64,000 bases of DNA from JAOUEA01 sp963825685. GTDB taxonomy: Bacteria; Actinomycetota; UBA4738; HRBIN12. Numbering within the stretch: the first letter of the stretch is position 1; every line of letters starts with the position of its first letter. Shown piece by piece: positions 55,726-63,928 of the stretch. The stretch is from the NCBI GenBank assembly GCA_963825685.1, contig CAWGUD010000041.1:1-64000 (forward strand), in the 5' to 3' direction. Below the pieces are notes generated by a model. It was given only the letters and a program-made list of their open reading frames with translations, was not told the origin of the DNA and did not search any database. The position numbers and the translations under genes are program-made.

Positions 55726-57816
55726 ATGGGTGAGGACGGAGAGCGGATCGACAGCGGCGACGAGCACGTCGAGCTGCCGCCCCCCGGCGAACGGCCGATC
55801 AAGCGCCGCGGCCCGGTGGTCTCACGTCGGGCCGCGCTGGGCATGATGGTCGGGGGCGCCGCGGTGGGCGTGGTCGGCGCGCGCGTCGGCTTCGGCTCGT
55901 CGAGCGGTGGCGACCTCAGCGGCATCGCGAACGCGCGCGGCCTCGACGGGGCGCAAGCGGAGGCGGCGCTCAAGACGTACGTGCCCGGCGGCGAGTTCGA
56001 CGAGTTCTTCATCATGTCGTCGGGCGGTCACTCGGGGAACGTCTACGTGATCGGGGTGCCGTCGATGCGCATGCTCGAAGGAGATCCCCGTCTTCACGCC
56101 GAACGCCTGGCAGGGCTACGGCTACGGCACCGACCAGGGCGACCTCGTCCTGGCCGAAGGCGCCGACCCCGCGAAGAGCGAGGACCTTCGGTGGGGCGAC
56201 ACGCACCACCCGGCGATCTCGGAGACCGACGGCACCTACGACGGCCGCTTCCTCTACATCAACGACCGGGCCAACGGCCGCATCGCGATGGTCGACCTGC
56301 GCGACTTCAAGACGAAGCAGATCCTCGACATCGCGAACCTGCAGACCTCCCACGGCGGGTGCTTCGTCACGCCGAACACCGAGTACGTGCACATCTCGTC
56401 GATGACGCCATGCCCGGTCACCGAGAGCGGGTACGCGCCGCTGTCGCGGTACAAGGAAGACTTCCGCGGGTTCTCGACCTGGCTGCGCATCGACCAGGAC
56501 ACCGGCCGGTTCGTGATGGACGAGAGCTTCCAGATCGAGCTGCCGCCCTACACGCAGGACCTCGCCGACGCCGGGAAGCTCGCGAGCTTCGGGTTCGGGT
56601 TCATCAACACCTACAACACCGAGATGGCCACGGGCGGCAACCTGCACAACGGCCACAGCGACCCCGCCGCATCGCTCGAGGCGGCGGCGACGATGAACGA
56701 CTACGACCTGATGAACATCATCGACTGGCAGAAGGCCGAGGAGTTCGTCAGGCCGGCGCCGGGGTGAAGACGCTGAACGGCATGCGGGTGATCCCGCTCG
56801 AAGCCGCGGCGGCCGAGGGCATCCTGCACTTCGCCCCCGAGCCGAGGAACCCGCACGGCGTCGACGTGAGCCCCACCGGCGACTACATCGTCGTCTCCGG
56901 CAAGCTCGACCCGAACGGCAACGTGTACTCGGCCGAGCGCATCAAGGACGCGATCGCGAACCAGGACTACGACGGCACCGACCCGTTCGGCGTGCCGATC
57001 CTGAAGCTCGACTCGGTGCTCGAAGCCCAGGTCGAGCTCGGCGCCGGGCCCCTGCACTCGCAGTTCGACGACGAGGGCCACGCCTACACGTCGCTCTTCG
57101 TCGACACGGCGATCGCGAAGTGGACGCTGGGGCCCAAGGCTGGGCACGAGGGCGAGGACGCTTTCAAGCTCGTGGAGAAGCTGCCGGTGCAGTACAACAT
57201 CGGCCACCTCGTCACGGCCGAGGGCGACACCGTGACGCCCGCCGGGAAGTACATGGTGGCGCTGAACAAGTGGTCGATCGACCGGTTCCCTCCGGTGGGC
57301 ACACTGCACCCGCAGAACTTCCAGCTGATCGACCTCGACTCGCCGCAGCTGACGGTGCTCGCGGACATGCCGATCGGCATGGGCGAGCCGCACTACGTGC
57401 AGATGATCCACCGCGACAAGCTGAAGAGCGTGATCCAGGTGTACGAGCCGGGCACCGACCCGCTCACCTGGACGAGGTCCGAGTTCGCGATCGCCGCAGG
57501 CGAGGAACGCGTGGAGCGGCAGGGCGACGACCTGCACGTGTACATGAGCGCCCAGCGCTCGCACTTCACCCCCGACGTGGTCGAGGCGAAGCTCGGCGAC
57601 ACGCTCCGCCTGCACCTGACGAACGTGGAGCAGACACCCGACGCCACGCACGGGTTCGCGATCCCGGCCTACAACATCGAGGCCTCGATCGACCCTGGCG
57701 AGGTCGTGAACATCGACCTGCCGCTCATCAGGGCCGGCACGTTCGGCATGTACTGCTCGGAGTTCTGCTCGGCCCTGCACCTGGAGATGCAGGGCTGGCT
57801 CGAGGTGGCTCCGTGA
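55726..57816 (+). CDS. nosZ: Nitrous oxide reductase NosZ (two compensating frameshifts)
   Basis: NosZ reduces N2O to N2 outside the membrane. A Tat-type signal (VVSRRAALGMMVGGAAVGVV) opens the protein. All seven CuZ histidines can be placed: the pair in GDTHHPAISET, then QTSHGGCF, NPHGVDVSPTGDY, GPLHSQFDDEGHAYTS, NIGHLVTAEGD and GEPHYVQMI. The C-terminal cupredoxin domain carries the CuA set in TPDATHGFAIP and GMYCSEFCSALHLEMQGW. The frame moves near 56085 and back near 56762; corrected reading gives LKEIPVFTPNAWQGYGYG and KAGAGVKTLNGMRVIP, about 695 residues. Wording of the motifs fits clade II better than clade I. Confidence 0.95.
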   Translation: MGEDGERIDSGDEHVELPPPGERPIKRRGPVVSRRAALGMMVGGAAVGVVGARVGFGSSSGGDLSGIANARGLDGAQAEAALKTYVPGGEFDEFFIMSSGGHSGNVYVIGVPSMRMLEGDPRLHAERLAGLRLRHRPGRPRPGRRRRPREERGPSVGRHAPPGDLGDRRHLRRPLPLHQRPGQRPHRDGRPARLQDEADPRHREPADLPRRVLRHAEHRVRAHLVDDAMPGHRERVRAAVAVQGRLPRVLDLAAHRPGHRPVRDGRELPDRAAALHAGPRRRREARELRVRVHQHLQHRDGHGRQPAQRPQRPRRIARGGGDDERLRPDEHHRLAEGRGVRQAGAGVKTLNGMRVIPLEAAAAEGILHFAPEPRNPHGVDVSPTGDYIVVSGKLDPNGNVYSAERIKDAIANQDYDGTDPFGVPILKLDSVLEAQVELGAGPLHSQFDDEGHAYTSLFVDTAIAKWTLGPKAGHEGEDAFKLVEKLPVQYNIGHLVTAEGDTVTPAGKYMVALNKWSIDRFPPVGTLHPQNFQLIDLDSPQLTVLADMPIGMGEPHYVQMIHRDKLKSVIQVYEPGTDPLTWTRSEFAIAAGEERVERQGDDLHVYMSAQRSHFTPDVVEAKLGDTLRLHLTNVEQTPDATHGFAIPAYNIEASIDPGEVVNIDLPLIRAGTFGMYCSEFCSALHLEMQGWLEVAP

Positions 57817-57848
57817 CCCGCGACCGACGAGGAAGGAAGGACGGATCG

Positions 57849-58313
57849 ATGAAGGCGAAGTGGATGACGTTGGTGCTGGCGCTGATGCTGGCCGTGACCC
57901 TGGCGGCCTGCGGCGGCGGTGACGACGGTGGAGACGACGGCGCGGCCGACTCGACCACCGAGACCGAGACGGAGACCGATGCCGACGACGGCGGCGGCGC
58001 GAGCACCGAGCTCACGGTGACGGCGCCCGTCGGCGCCTCGAACGACGGGTTCGCCGAGACGACCCTGACCGCGCCGGCGGACACGGCGTTCACGATCACG
58101 TTCAACAACGAGGACGAGGGCATCCCGCACAACGTCCAGATCTTCGAGGGCGACGACACCTCGGGCACCCCCGTGTTCGCACCCGAAGGGAACGAGCTGA
58201 TCACCGGACCGGACACCGCCGTGTACGAGGTCCCGGCCCTGGCGGCAGGCACCTACACCTACAACTGCCTGTCGCACCCCACCACGATGGTCGGCACGCT
58301 CACCGTGGAGTGA
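57849..58313 (+). CDS. Cupredoxin (plastocyanin-like) lipoprotein
   Basis: The 154-residue protein has a lipoprotein signal (LALMLAVTLAACGGG), an Asp/Thr/Glu-rich linker to about residue 55, then a type 1 copper domain. The ligands are His in DEGIPHNVQIFEGDD and Cys, His and Met in YNCLSHPTTMVGTLTV (C-x2-H-x4-M). Its place between nosZ and the NosB-like gene suggests it is the electron donor to the CuA site of NosZ, in the role of a c-type cytochrome or azurin. The ribosome site GAGGAAGGAAGG precedes the ATG. Confidence 0.88.
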   Translation: MKAKWMTLVLALMLAVTLAACGGGDDGGDDGAADSTTETETETDADDGGGASTELTVTAPVGASNDGFAETTLTAPADTAFTITFNNEDEGIPHNVQIFEGDDTSGTPVFAPEGNELITGPDTAVYEVPALAAGTYTYNCLSHPTTMVGTLTVE

Positions 58314-58347
58314 CGCGAGGCAAGGAGCCCGAGAGGAGGCGACGGGG

Positions 58348-59004
58348 ATGGCGGACGCGAAGGCGACGACCCGCGAGCAGCGCGGCCTGCGGATCGTCCT
58401 GGGCCTCGCGGCCGCCGTCCTCGTCGTCCTCGCGTGGCGACTCCCCGTGTGGGAAGCCCGCCTGACCGCGCCCCAGTACCCGCAGGGGCTCTCGCTCACC
58501 GCGAGCGCGACCGGCGTCACCGGCGACATCGACGAGGTGAACGAGCTCAACCACTACGTCGGGATGCAGGCCTTCGAGACCTCGGACGCGCCCGAGATGG
58601 CCTTGTGGACGCCGACGATCGTGCTCGCCCTGATCGCCGTGGCCCTGGCCGTCGCGCTCCCCCGTCACCTCGTCGGGCGCCTGGCGAAGATCGCCCTGTG
58701 GGCGATCCCGATCGGCGCGCTGCTCGACGTGCAGTACCGGCTGTACCAGTACGGCCACGGGGTCCAGCACGACGCGCCGATCCGCCTGGAGCCGTTCACC
58801 CCGCTCGTCGTCGGCCCGACGAAGGTGCTGAACTTCACGACCTGGGCCTATCCGGGCCTCGCGATCTGGTGCCTGTTCGGGGCGGCGTTCCTGGTGACGT
58901 TCGCACCGGGGCTCGTGCGCCGCGCGCGCGACCGCTGGCAGCACCGGCCGGTGTACGTCTCCGACGACGAGTTCGAGGCGCTCGAGCGAGCCGGCCGGGT
59001 ATGA
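58348..59004 (+). CDS. Nos-cluster membrane protein (NosB-like)
   Basis: The 218-residue protein has four membrane helices, at about 14-34, 86-106, 113-131 and 163-186. Between the first two lies an outer loop with QYPQGLSLTASATGVTGDID and NELNHYVGMQAF. This loop pattern (YP-GL, NHYVGM) is, from memory, shared with membrane proteins of unknown function in nos clusters of Bacteroidetes and other bacteria with clade II NosZ. The His in NHY could bind metal. The stop overlaps the nosD start by ATGA. The exact role is not known. Confidence 0.7.
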   Translation: MADAKATTREQRGLRIVLGLAAAVLVVLAWRLPVWEARLTAPQYPQGLSLTASATGVTGDIDEVNELNHYVGMQAFETSDAPEMALWTPTIVLALIAVALAVALPRHLVGRLAKIALWAIPIGALLDVQYRLYQYGHGVQHDAPIRLEPFTPLVVGPTKVLNFTTWAYPGLAIWCLFGAAFLVTFAPGLVRRARDRWQHRPVYVSDDEFEALERAGRV

Positions 59005-60525
59005 GGCTCGCGCGGGCGCTCGCGGCGTCGCTCGTGGTGCTCGCGGCGACGACCTCCCCCGCGTCCGCGCAGGAGACGGATCACTCGGGTCACGACGAGG
59101 ACGCGCACGTCACCACACCCGACGGCATGGTCTCGATGCCCGCCGAGCACCTGCAGGTGATGATCGAGGAGACCCCGCCCGGCGGCACGCTGATCGTGCC
59201 GGAGGCCGTCTACGTCGGCGCGGTCACGATCGATGAACCCGTGACCCTCGAAGGTGAAGGGACATCCCGTGATCGACGGGAACCTCGAGGGCTCGGTCGT
59301 GACGATCACCGCGCCCGACGTGACGATCCGGGGACTGACGCTGCGGCGCTCGGCGATCGGACCGTTCGACTCCCCGTCGGGCCTCATGCTCGAGCAGGCG
59401 GACCGGGCCACGATCGAGGACGTCACGATCGAGCAGAGCTACATCGGCATCACCGTCCGGCTCTCCGATGGCGTCACGATCGACCGCGTCTCGATCCGCG
59501 GTCAGGGCGTGATCACCGGCGAGGAACACGTCGTCGAGACCGACGACGAAGACGAGCACCGACAGCACGCCGCCGCCGACCAGGGCACGCAGATGCACAC
59601 CGACGCGCAGGTCCGAGGTGACGGCATCTGGCTCTGGAACGCGACCGGCGCGATCGTCCGCGACACGACGATCGACGAGGCACGCGACGGCATCTACGTC
59701 TCCTACGGCGCCGGCAACCTCCTCGAACGCGTCCGCATCAGCGACAGCCGGTACGCGGTGCACGACATGTACGCCGAGGACCTCACGGTCCGTGCCAGCG
59801 TGCTCGAGGGGAACCTCTCGGGGCTCGTGCTGATGTACGGCGGTCCGGTGCACGTGACGGACACCACGATCATGGAATCCGGGAGCCCGTCGACCGGCTT
59901 CGGCGTGCTCGTCAAGGACGTCGGCGGCGTGACGGTCCAGGGCAACGTCGTCGCCGACAATCGCGTCGGCGTCCAGGTCGACGACGCCGGTCGCACCGGC
60001 GGCGAGCCGACGCTCGTGCTCGGCAACACGATCGCGATGAACCAGATCGGGCTGCTGCTGATGCCGTCGGCCGACACCGTGGTCGCCGGCAACGGGTTCA
60101 TCGAGAACTCCACGCAGGTGACGATGGGCGGACAGGGCGGCACGCAGGCGATCTGGAGCCGCGACGGGGTCGGCAACTACTGGAGCGACTACGGCGGGTT
60201 CGACGCCGAGGGCGACGGAACGGGCGATCTGGCCTACGTCGAGAGCGGACGGATGAGCGAGCTCCTGGCGTCCGAACCCCTGCTGCTGGCGCTCGCGTCG
60301 GGTCCCGCGTTCAGGCTGCTCTCGTCGGTGGAGAGCAAGTGGTCCCCGTCGGAGCCCCTCGTGCGTGACGATGCCCCGCTCGTCGCCGCACCCGGCCCGG
60401 CGCTGCGGGGCGACGGCCGCGGCGCGCCCGTGCCTCTCTGGCTGCCGGGACTCGCCCTCACCCTCGGATGCGGCTGGCTGCTGCTGCGCGCGCGCAGGCC
60501 GCGACGGGCGGTGTGGGTCCGATGA
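59001..60525 (+). CDS. nosD: NosD, periplasmic copper-processing beta-helix protein (one frameshift)
   Basis: NosD is needed with NosF and NosY to assemble the CuZ site of NosZ. A signal peptide (ALAASLVVLAATTSPASAQ) leads to a short His-rich segment, then right-handed beta-helix repeats (for example DVTIRGLTLRRSAIGPFDSP, DTTIDEARDGIYVSYGAGNL, VAGNGFIENSTQVTMGG, NYWSDYGGFDAEGDGTGDLA). A C-terminal membrane helix (LPGLALTLGCGWLLL) anchors it. The frame slips near 59265. Around residues 174-197 an Asp/Glu/His-rich insertion (TDDEDEHRQHAAADQ) interrupts the helix. It overlaps nosF by ATGA. Confidence 0.92.
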
Positions 60526-61221
60526 CCGCCCCCTTCCTCGAGGTCGCGGGTCTCACCAAGGTCTACCGCGGCGGGTGGGGTCTGCACGACGTCTCCCTCT
60601 CGCTGCCCGCCGGCGTGATCGCCGCGCTCGGCGGCCCCAACGGCAGCGGGAAGTCCACGCTGCTGCGCTGCCTCGCCGGGCTCGCCCGGCACGAGGGCGA
60701 GGCGCGGTTGCTCGGAGAGCGGCTCGGGTCCGAACCGGCCGTGCGCGAGCGGGTGGGGTTCCTCGCACAGACCGTCGACCCTTCCCGAGCAGGCCACGAT
60801 CGGCGAGGTGATCGACCTCTTCGCGCGCCTGCGCGACGCGGACCCGCGACGGATCCCGCTGCCGCCCGGATTCGTCCGGCCCGACGACGATCTGATCGGC
60901 GAGCTCTCGGGTGGCCAGCGGCACCGCGTGGCGCTCGCGGTCGCGCTGCTCGGTTCGCCGGTGCTGCTGTTGCTCGACGAGCCGGTCGCGAACCTCGACG
61001 AGGAGGGCCGCGAGGCCTTCTGGGACGTGCTCGGCACGCTGCGCGACCGCGACGGCGTGACCGCGATCGTGTCGAGCCCCTCGCCGTCGGAGCTGCGTGA
61101 CGTCGCCGACGTCGGGCTCTACCTCGACGACGGCCGCCTCGTGCGCGAGGAAGACTTCAGCGGCCGGAGCGCGACGATCGTGCATCCCTTCGGCCGCGAC
61201 GACGCGGAGGCGTGCTCGTGA
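60522..61221 (+). CDS. nosF: NosF, ABC transporter ATPase (one frameshift)
   Basis: NosF is the ATPase that pairs with NosY. Walker A is GGPNGSGKSTLLRCLAGLA near residue 40, the signature is ELSGGQRHRVALAVAL, and Walker B is VLLLLDEPVANLDEEGREAF. The frame slips near 60780 between FLAQTVD and the EQATIGEVIDLFARLRD segment. About 232 residues result, a little shorter than usual for NosF because the C-terminal accessory region is short. The last 4 bases overlap the GTG start of nosY. Confidence 0.92.
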
Positions 61222-62048
61222 GCGCCCGGCCCGTCTCCGTGATCGCGGCATGGGAGTACCGGACCGCCGTGCGTGCGAAGTGGGTGCTCACGATGGCCGT
61301 CGTGTTCGGCCTGCTCTGCGTGATGGTCACGCTGCTCGCGTTCCGCACGGTCCGCGAGCTGGGGCTCTCGGGCATCGGCCCCGCCTCGGCGACGCTCGTG
61401 AACCTCGGGGTGCTGCTGCCGTCGCTGATGGGGCTGTTGCTCGGCGCCGGCTCGCTCGTGGGCGCGCGTGAGCAGGGCATGCTCGCGATGGTGTGCGCCC
61501 AACCGCTCCGCCGCTCCCAGGTGGCGACGGGCGCGTTCCTCGGGCTCACCGCGTCGCTCTGCACGACGCTCGGCATCGGGTTCGGGGTCGCGATGCTGAT
61601 CATCGCCGGCGTCGCCACGACGAGCGACGTGCCGGCCCTCGTGACGCTGATCGTCGCGACGCTCGGCGTCGGGGCGGCGAGCGTGGCGATCGGCGTGGCG
61701 ATCAGCTCCCTCGTCTCGAGCCGCGTGCAGGCGGTCTCGATCGCGGTCGGCCTGTGGATCGTGCTCTCGCTCGGCGTCGACCTCGCGCTCGCCGCCCTCG
61801 CGCCGAGCGTGCACCTCGGCCCCACCGGGCTGCTCGTCGCGATCCTCGCGAACCCCTTGGAGGCAGGACGCATCCTCGCGCTGCTCGGCACGAACCTCGA
61901 GGGCACCGCCCTCGGGCCGTTCGGCGCGTACCTGATCAGCACGTTCGGCCGATGGGGGACGATCGCCGTGCTCGTCGGGGACCTGGTGGCATGGACGCTG
62001 GTGCCGCTCGGCGTGGCACGATGGGCACTGCCACGCAAGGACCTGTGA
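61218..62048 (+). CDS. nosY: NosY, ABC-2 type permease
   Basis: The 276-residue membrane protein starts with IAAWEYRTAVRAKWVLTMAV, the NosY hallmark of a short cytoplasmic start and first helix. It has six helices, including SLMGLLLGAGSLVGAREQGM, AFLGLTASLCTTLGIGFGVA and the LGVGAASVAIGVAISSLVSS stretch. NPLEAGRILALLG lies in the last loop before the final helices. With NosD and NosF it forms the copper-site maturation transporter. The frame is intact. Confidence 0.92.
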   Translation: MSARPVSVIAAWEYRTAVRAKWVLTMAVVFGLLCVMVTLLAFRTVRELGLSGIGPASATLVNLGVLLPSLMGLLLGAGSLVGAREQGMLAMVCAQPLRRSQVATGAFLGLTASLCTTLGIGFGVAMLIIAGVATTSDVPALVTLIVATLGVGAASVAIGVAISSLVSSRVQAVSIAVGLWIVLSLGVDLALAALAPSVHLGPTGLLVAILANPLEAGRILALLGTNLEGTALGPFGAYLISTFGRWGTIAVLVGDLVAWTLVPLGVARWALPRKDL

Positions 62049-62073
62049 CCTCGACCGCCCGGAGGAGCGCCCG

Positions 62074-62517
62074 ATGCGACTCGCCCGCGAGAGCCGGTAC
62101 GCGATCGAAGCCCTGGTCGTGCTCGCCGACGCGCCGCCCGGCGAGATGATGGAGGCCCGCGAGATCGCGGCGCTCGCGCACCTGCCGGCGGCCTTCCTGT
62201 CGAAGATCCTGAGGCTCCTCGCGATCGGTGGCGTGCTCCGGTCGCAGCGGGGCAAGGGGTACGAGCTCGCTCGGCCGCCGGAGCGGATCGCGCTCGGGGA
62301 CGTGCTGCGCGCCGTCGAGGGCGACGAGGTGATCTGGGAGACGTGCATCTTCTGGCGCGAGGAGTGCGACACGGAGCACCCGTGCCCGTTGCACTTCCGG
62401 TGGACCGAGCTGAAGCCCGGCATCCAGGACGCGATGGGGTCCGTGACGCTCGCCGACATCGCCCGGCACGGCTTCGAGCCCGACGCGAGGGTCGGCGAAC
62501 ACCGCGACGGTCGCTGA
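62074..62517 (+). CDS. Rrf2 family transcriptional regulator with cysteine cluster
   Basis: The 147-residue regulator has the winged helix (MRLARESRYAIEALVVLADA, IAALAHLPAAFLSKILRLLA, GGVLRSQRGKGYELARPPER) and a cysteine loop CIFWREECDTEHPCPLH with three cysteines spaced as C-x7-C-x5-C. This layout matches Fe-S-binding Rrf2 proteins such as NsrR, IscR and RsrR, which sense NO, Fe-S status or redox. It ends the nos cluster 25 bases after nosY, so it probably controls that operon in response to NO or oxygen, which is inferred. Confidence 0.9.
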   Translation: MRLARESRYAIEALVVLADAPPGEMMEAREIAALAHLPAAFLSKILRLLAIGGVLRSQRGKGYELARPPERIALGDVLRAVEGDEVIWETCIFWREECDTEHPCPLHFRWTELKPGIQDAMGSVTLADIARHGFEPDARVGEHRDGR

Positions 62518-62594
62518 CCACGGCCGTGTGGGAAGGTGCGAGCACCACCCCGGTGTTGGACGCTGTCGAGACCGGACACGAGGAGACGAACACG

Positions 62595-62987
62595 ATGCTG
62601 AACGATGCCGACCGAGCGATGCTCGACGCACCGAACTTCGCGAGCCTCGCCACGACGATGCCCGACGGCTCGCCGCAGGCGTCCGTCGTCTGGATCGACC
62701 GAGACGACGACTCGATCCTGGTGAACACGGCCGAGGGACGCACGAAGACCGAGAACATGCGCCGCGACCCGCGTGTCGCGATCTGCCTGTTCGACCGGAA
62801 CGACCCGTACCGCCAGCTGATGGTGCGCGGTCACGTCACCGGCTACGAACACGACGGCGCCGACGCGCACATCGACTTCCTCGCGAAGAAGTACACGGGC
62901 GCCGACGTCTACGGGGACCATCGTCCCGACCAGCAGCGGGTGATCGTGCGCATCGAGGTCGACGGCGTCGCCCGCATGGGGTACTAA
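62595..62987 (+). CDS. PPOX class F420/FMN-dependent oxidoreductase
   Basis: The 130-residue split-barrel protein has NFASLATTMPDGSPQASVVW, ILVNTAEGRTKTENMRRDPR, VAICLFDRNDPYRQLMVRGH and the C-terminal RVIVRIEVDGVARMG. This matches the small TIGR03618-type PPOX proteins, many of which use cofactor F420 in actinobacteria. The ribosome site AGGAGACGAACACG is a close twin of that before the YCII-type gene at 44923. A functional link with the nos genes is not shown. Confidence 0.88.
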   Translation: MLNDADRAMLDAPNFASLATTMPDGSPQASVVWIDRDDDSILVNTAEGRTKTENMRRDPRVAICLFDRNDPYRQLMVRGHVTGYEHDGADAHIDFLAKKYTGADVYGDHRPDQQRVIVRIEVDGVARMGY

Positions 62988-62996
62988 GTCTTCAGA

Positions 62997-63928
62997 CTAC
63001 TTGAGAAGATGCCGATCGATCTCGCGGAGGAGGTCGAACTTCGCGACGGCCGGAAGCTGCTCGTCACGGCATCGGCGAACGCTGCACCTATCGAGCGAAG
63101 CCATTCGCGAGGACGCGTACTCCATGCCACTCTCGTGTAGCGGATCGTCCATGTTCACCGACACCAGCATGCCTTCCTGATACATCGCGCGCAACGGATG
63201 TATCTGGAGTCCTTGTCGATCAGCTCGGACGACGGACACGGTGAACGCGTCTCGTTCCTCTCAGCTCGCGGATCGTGTCGAGGTCGTCATCGCCGAGAGT
63301 CCGTGGTCGATGCGCTTCGGCACCATCGACAGCGCGATCCGAAGGTCGTCGGCGATCGCTCGTCGTGGCTCGCGAGCATCGGAGCCGATGTGCTTGGGAC
63401 CGGCGTCCTCGGCGCAGTCGCTGAGTCGCCCGCGAGCTTCGTCGACATCGGTCCCGGGCGATGCTCGTGGTGCCGCGGCGACGCTCCTCGCCATCGTGGC
63501 GTCGATCGGCGCCCGATCGTACGCGAACCGGTCGCAAGTCACGATCAGCACCCCGACCAGCTGAAGTCGGGGCGAGCGTCCGAGTCCATCACGGCGGATG
63601 GTCGCGCGTTGTGCGGCGTGCTGGCGGCGGTCGCGGAGCCGTGCCCGTCACCGTCGAGGATCGATCGTACGCGAGTCGGTACCAGTCATCCGAGGGTTCG
63701 CGAGCGACGCGTCTGCCCCTGCCGGCAATCGTCGAGGTAGTCGTTCAGGCTCTCGTAGTCGACGAGCTGCGCCGCGGCGCTCGTCGCAGGATGGTCGCCG
63801 TCCGCAATCGACGATCGCCTTGCCTGCGAGCTACGTTCACGGTCGAGGACGAAGCGCCCTCGGCATGCAGTACAGCTCGAGCTCGGGATCCGGCAACGAG
63901 ATCCGGCAGCGAATCGCGTCTGCATCAT
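62997..63928 (-). pseudogene. Degraded adenosine-deaminase-like gene
   Basis: Successive pieces of an adenosine deaminase fold lie in changing minus-strand frames, in the correct order. Near 63899-63845 is LPDPELELYCMPRALRP (against the active form LPKVELHIHLEG). Near 63775-63712 is AAQLVDYESLNDYLDDCRQG. Near 63350-63288 is DDLRIALSMVPKRIDHGLSA, and near 63215-63130 is HPLRAMYQEGMLVSVNMDDP. The HxH zinc motif and the HAGE motif are lost, while RIDHG and DDP remain. At least three frame changes are needed. Both the frame breaks and the lost residues point to a dead gene. The window ends shortly before its start. Confidence 0.6.

Noticed and set aside
55726..57816. Programmed ribosomal frameshifting in nosZ
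   Set aside because: There is no slippery heptamer or strong downstream structure at either site, and the same kind of break occurs in many housekeeping genes here.
63220..63564. Small overlapping open frames on both strands at the window end
   Set aside because: None has a normal codon bias or recognisable motifs along its whole length; the region is better explained as a broken adenosine-deaminase-like gene.
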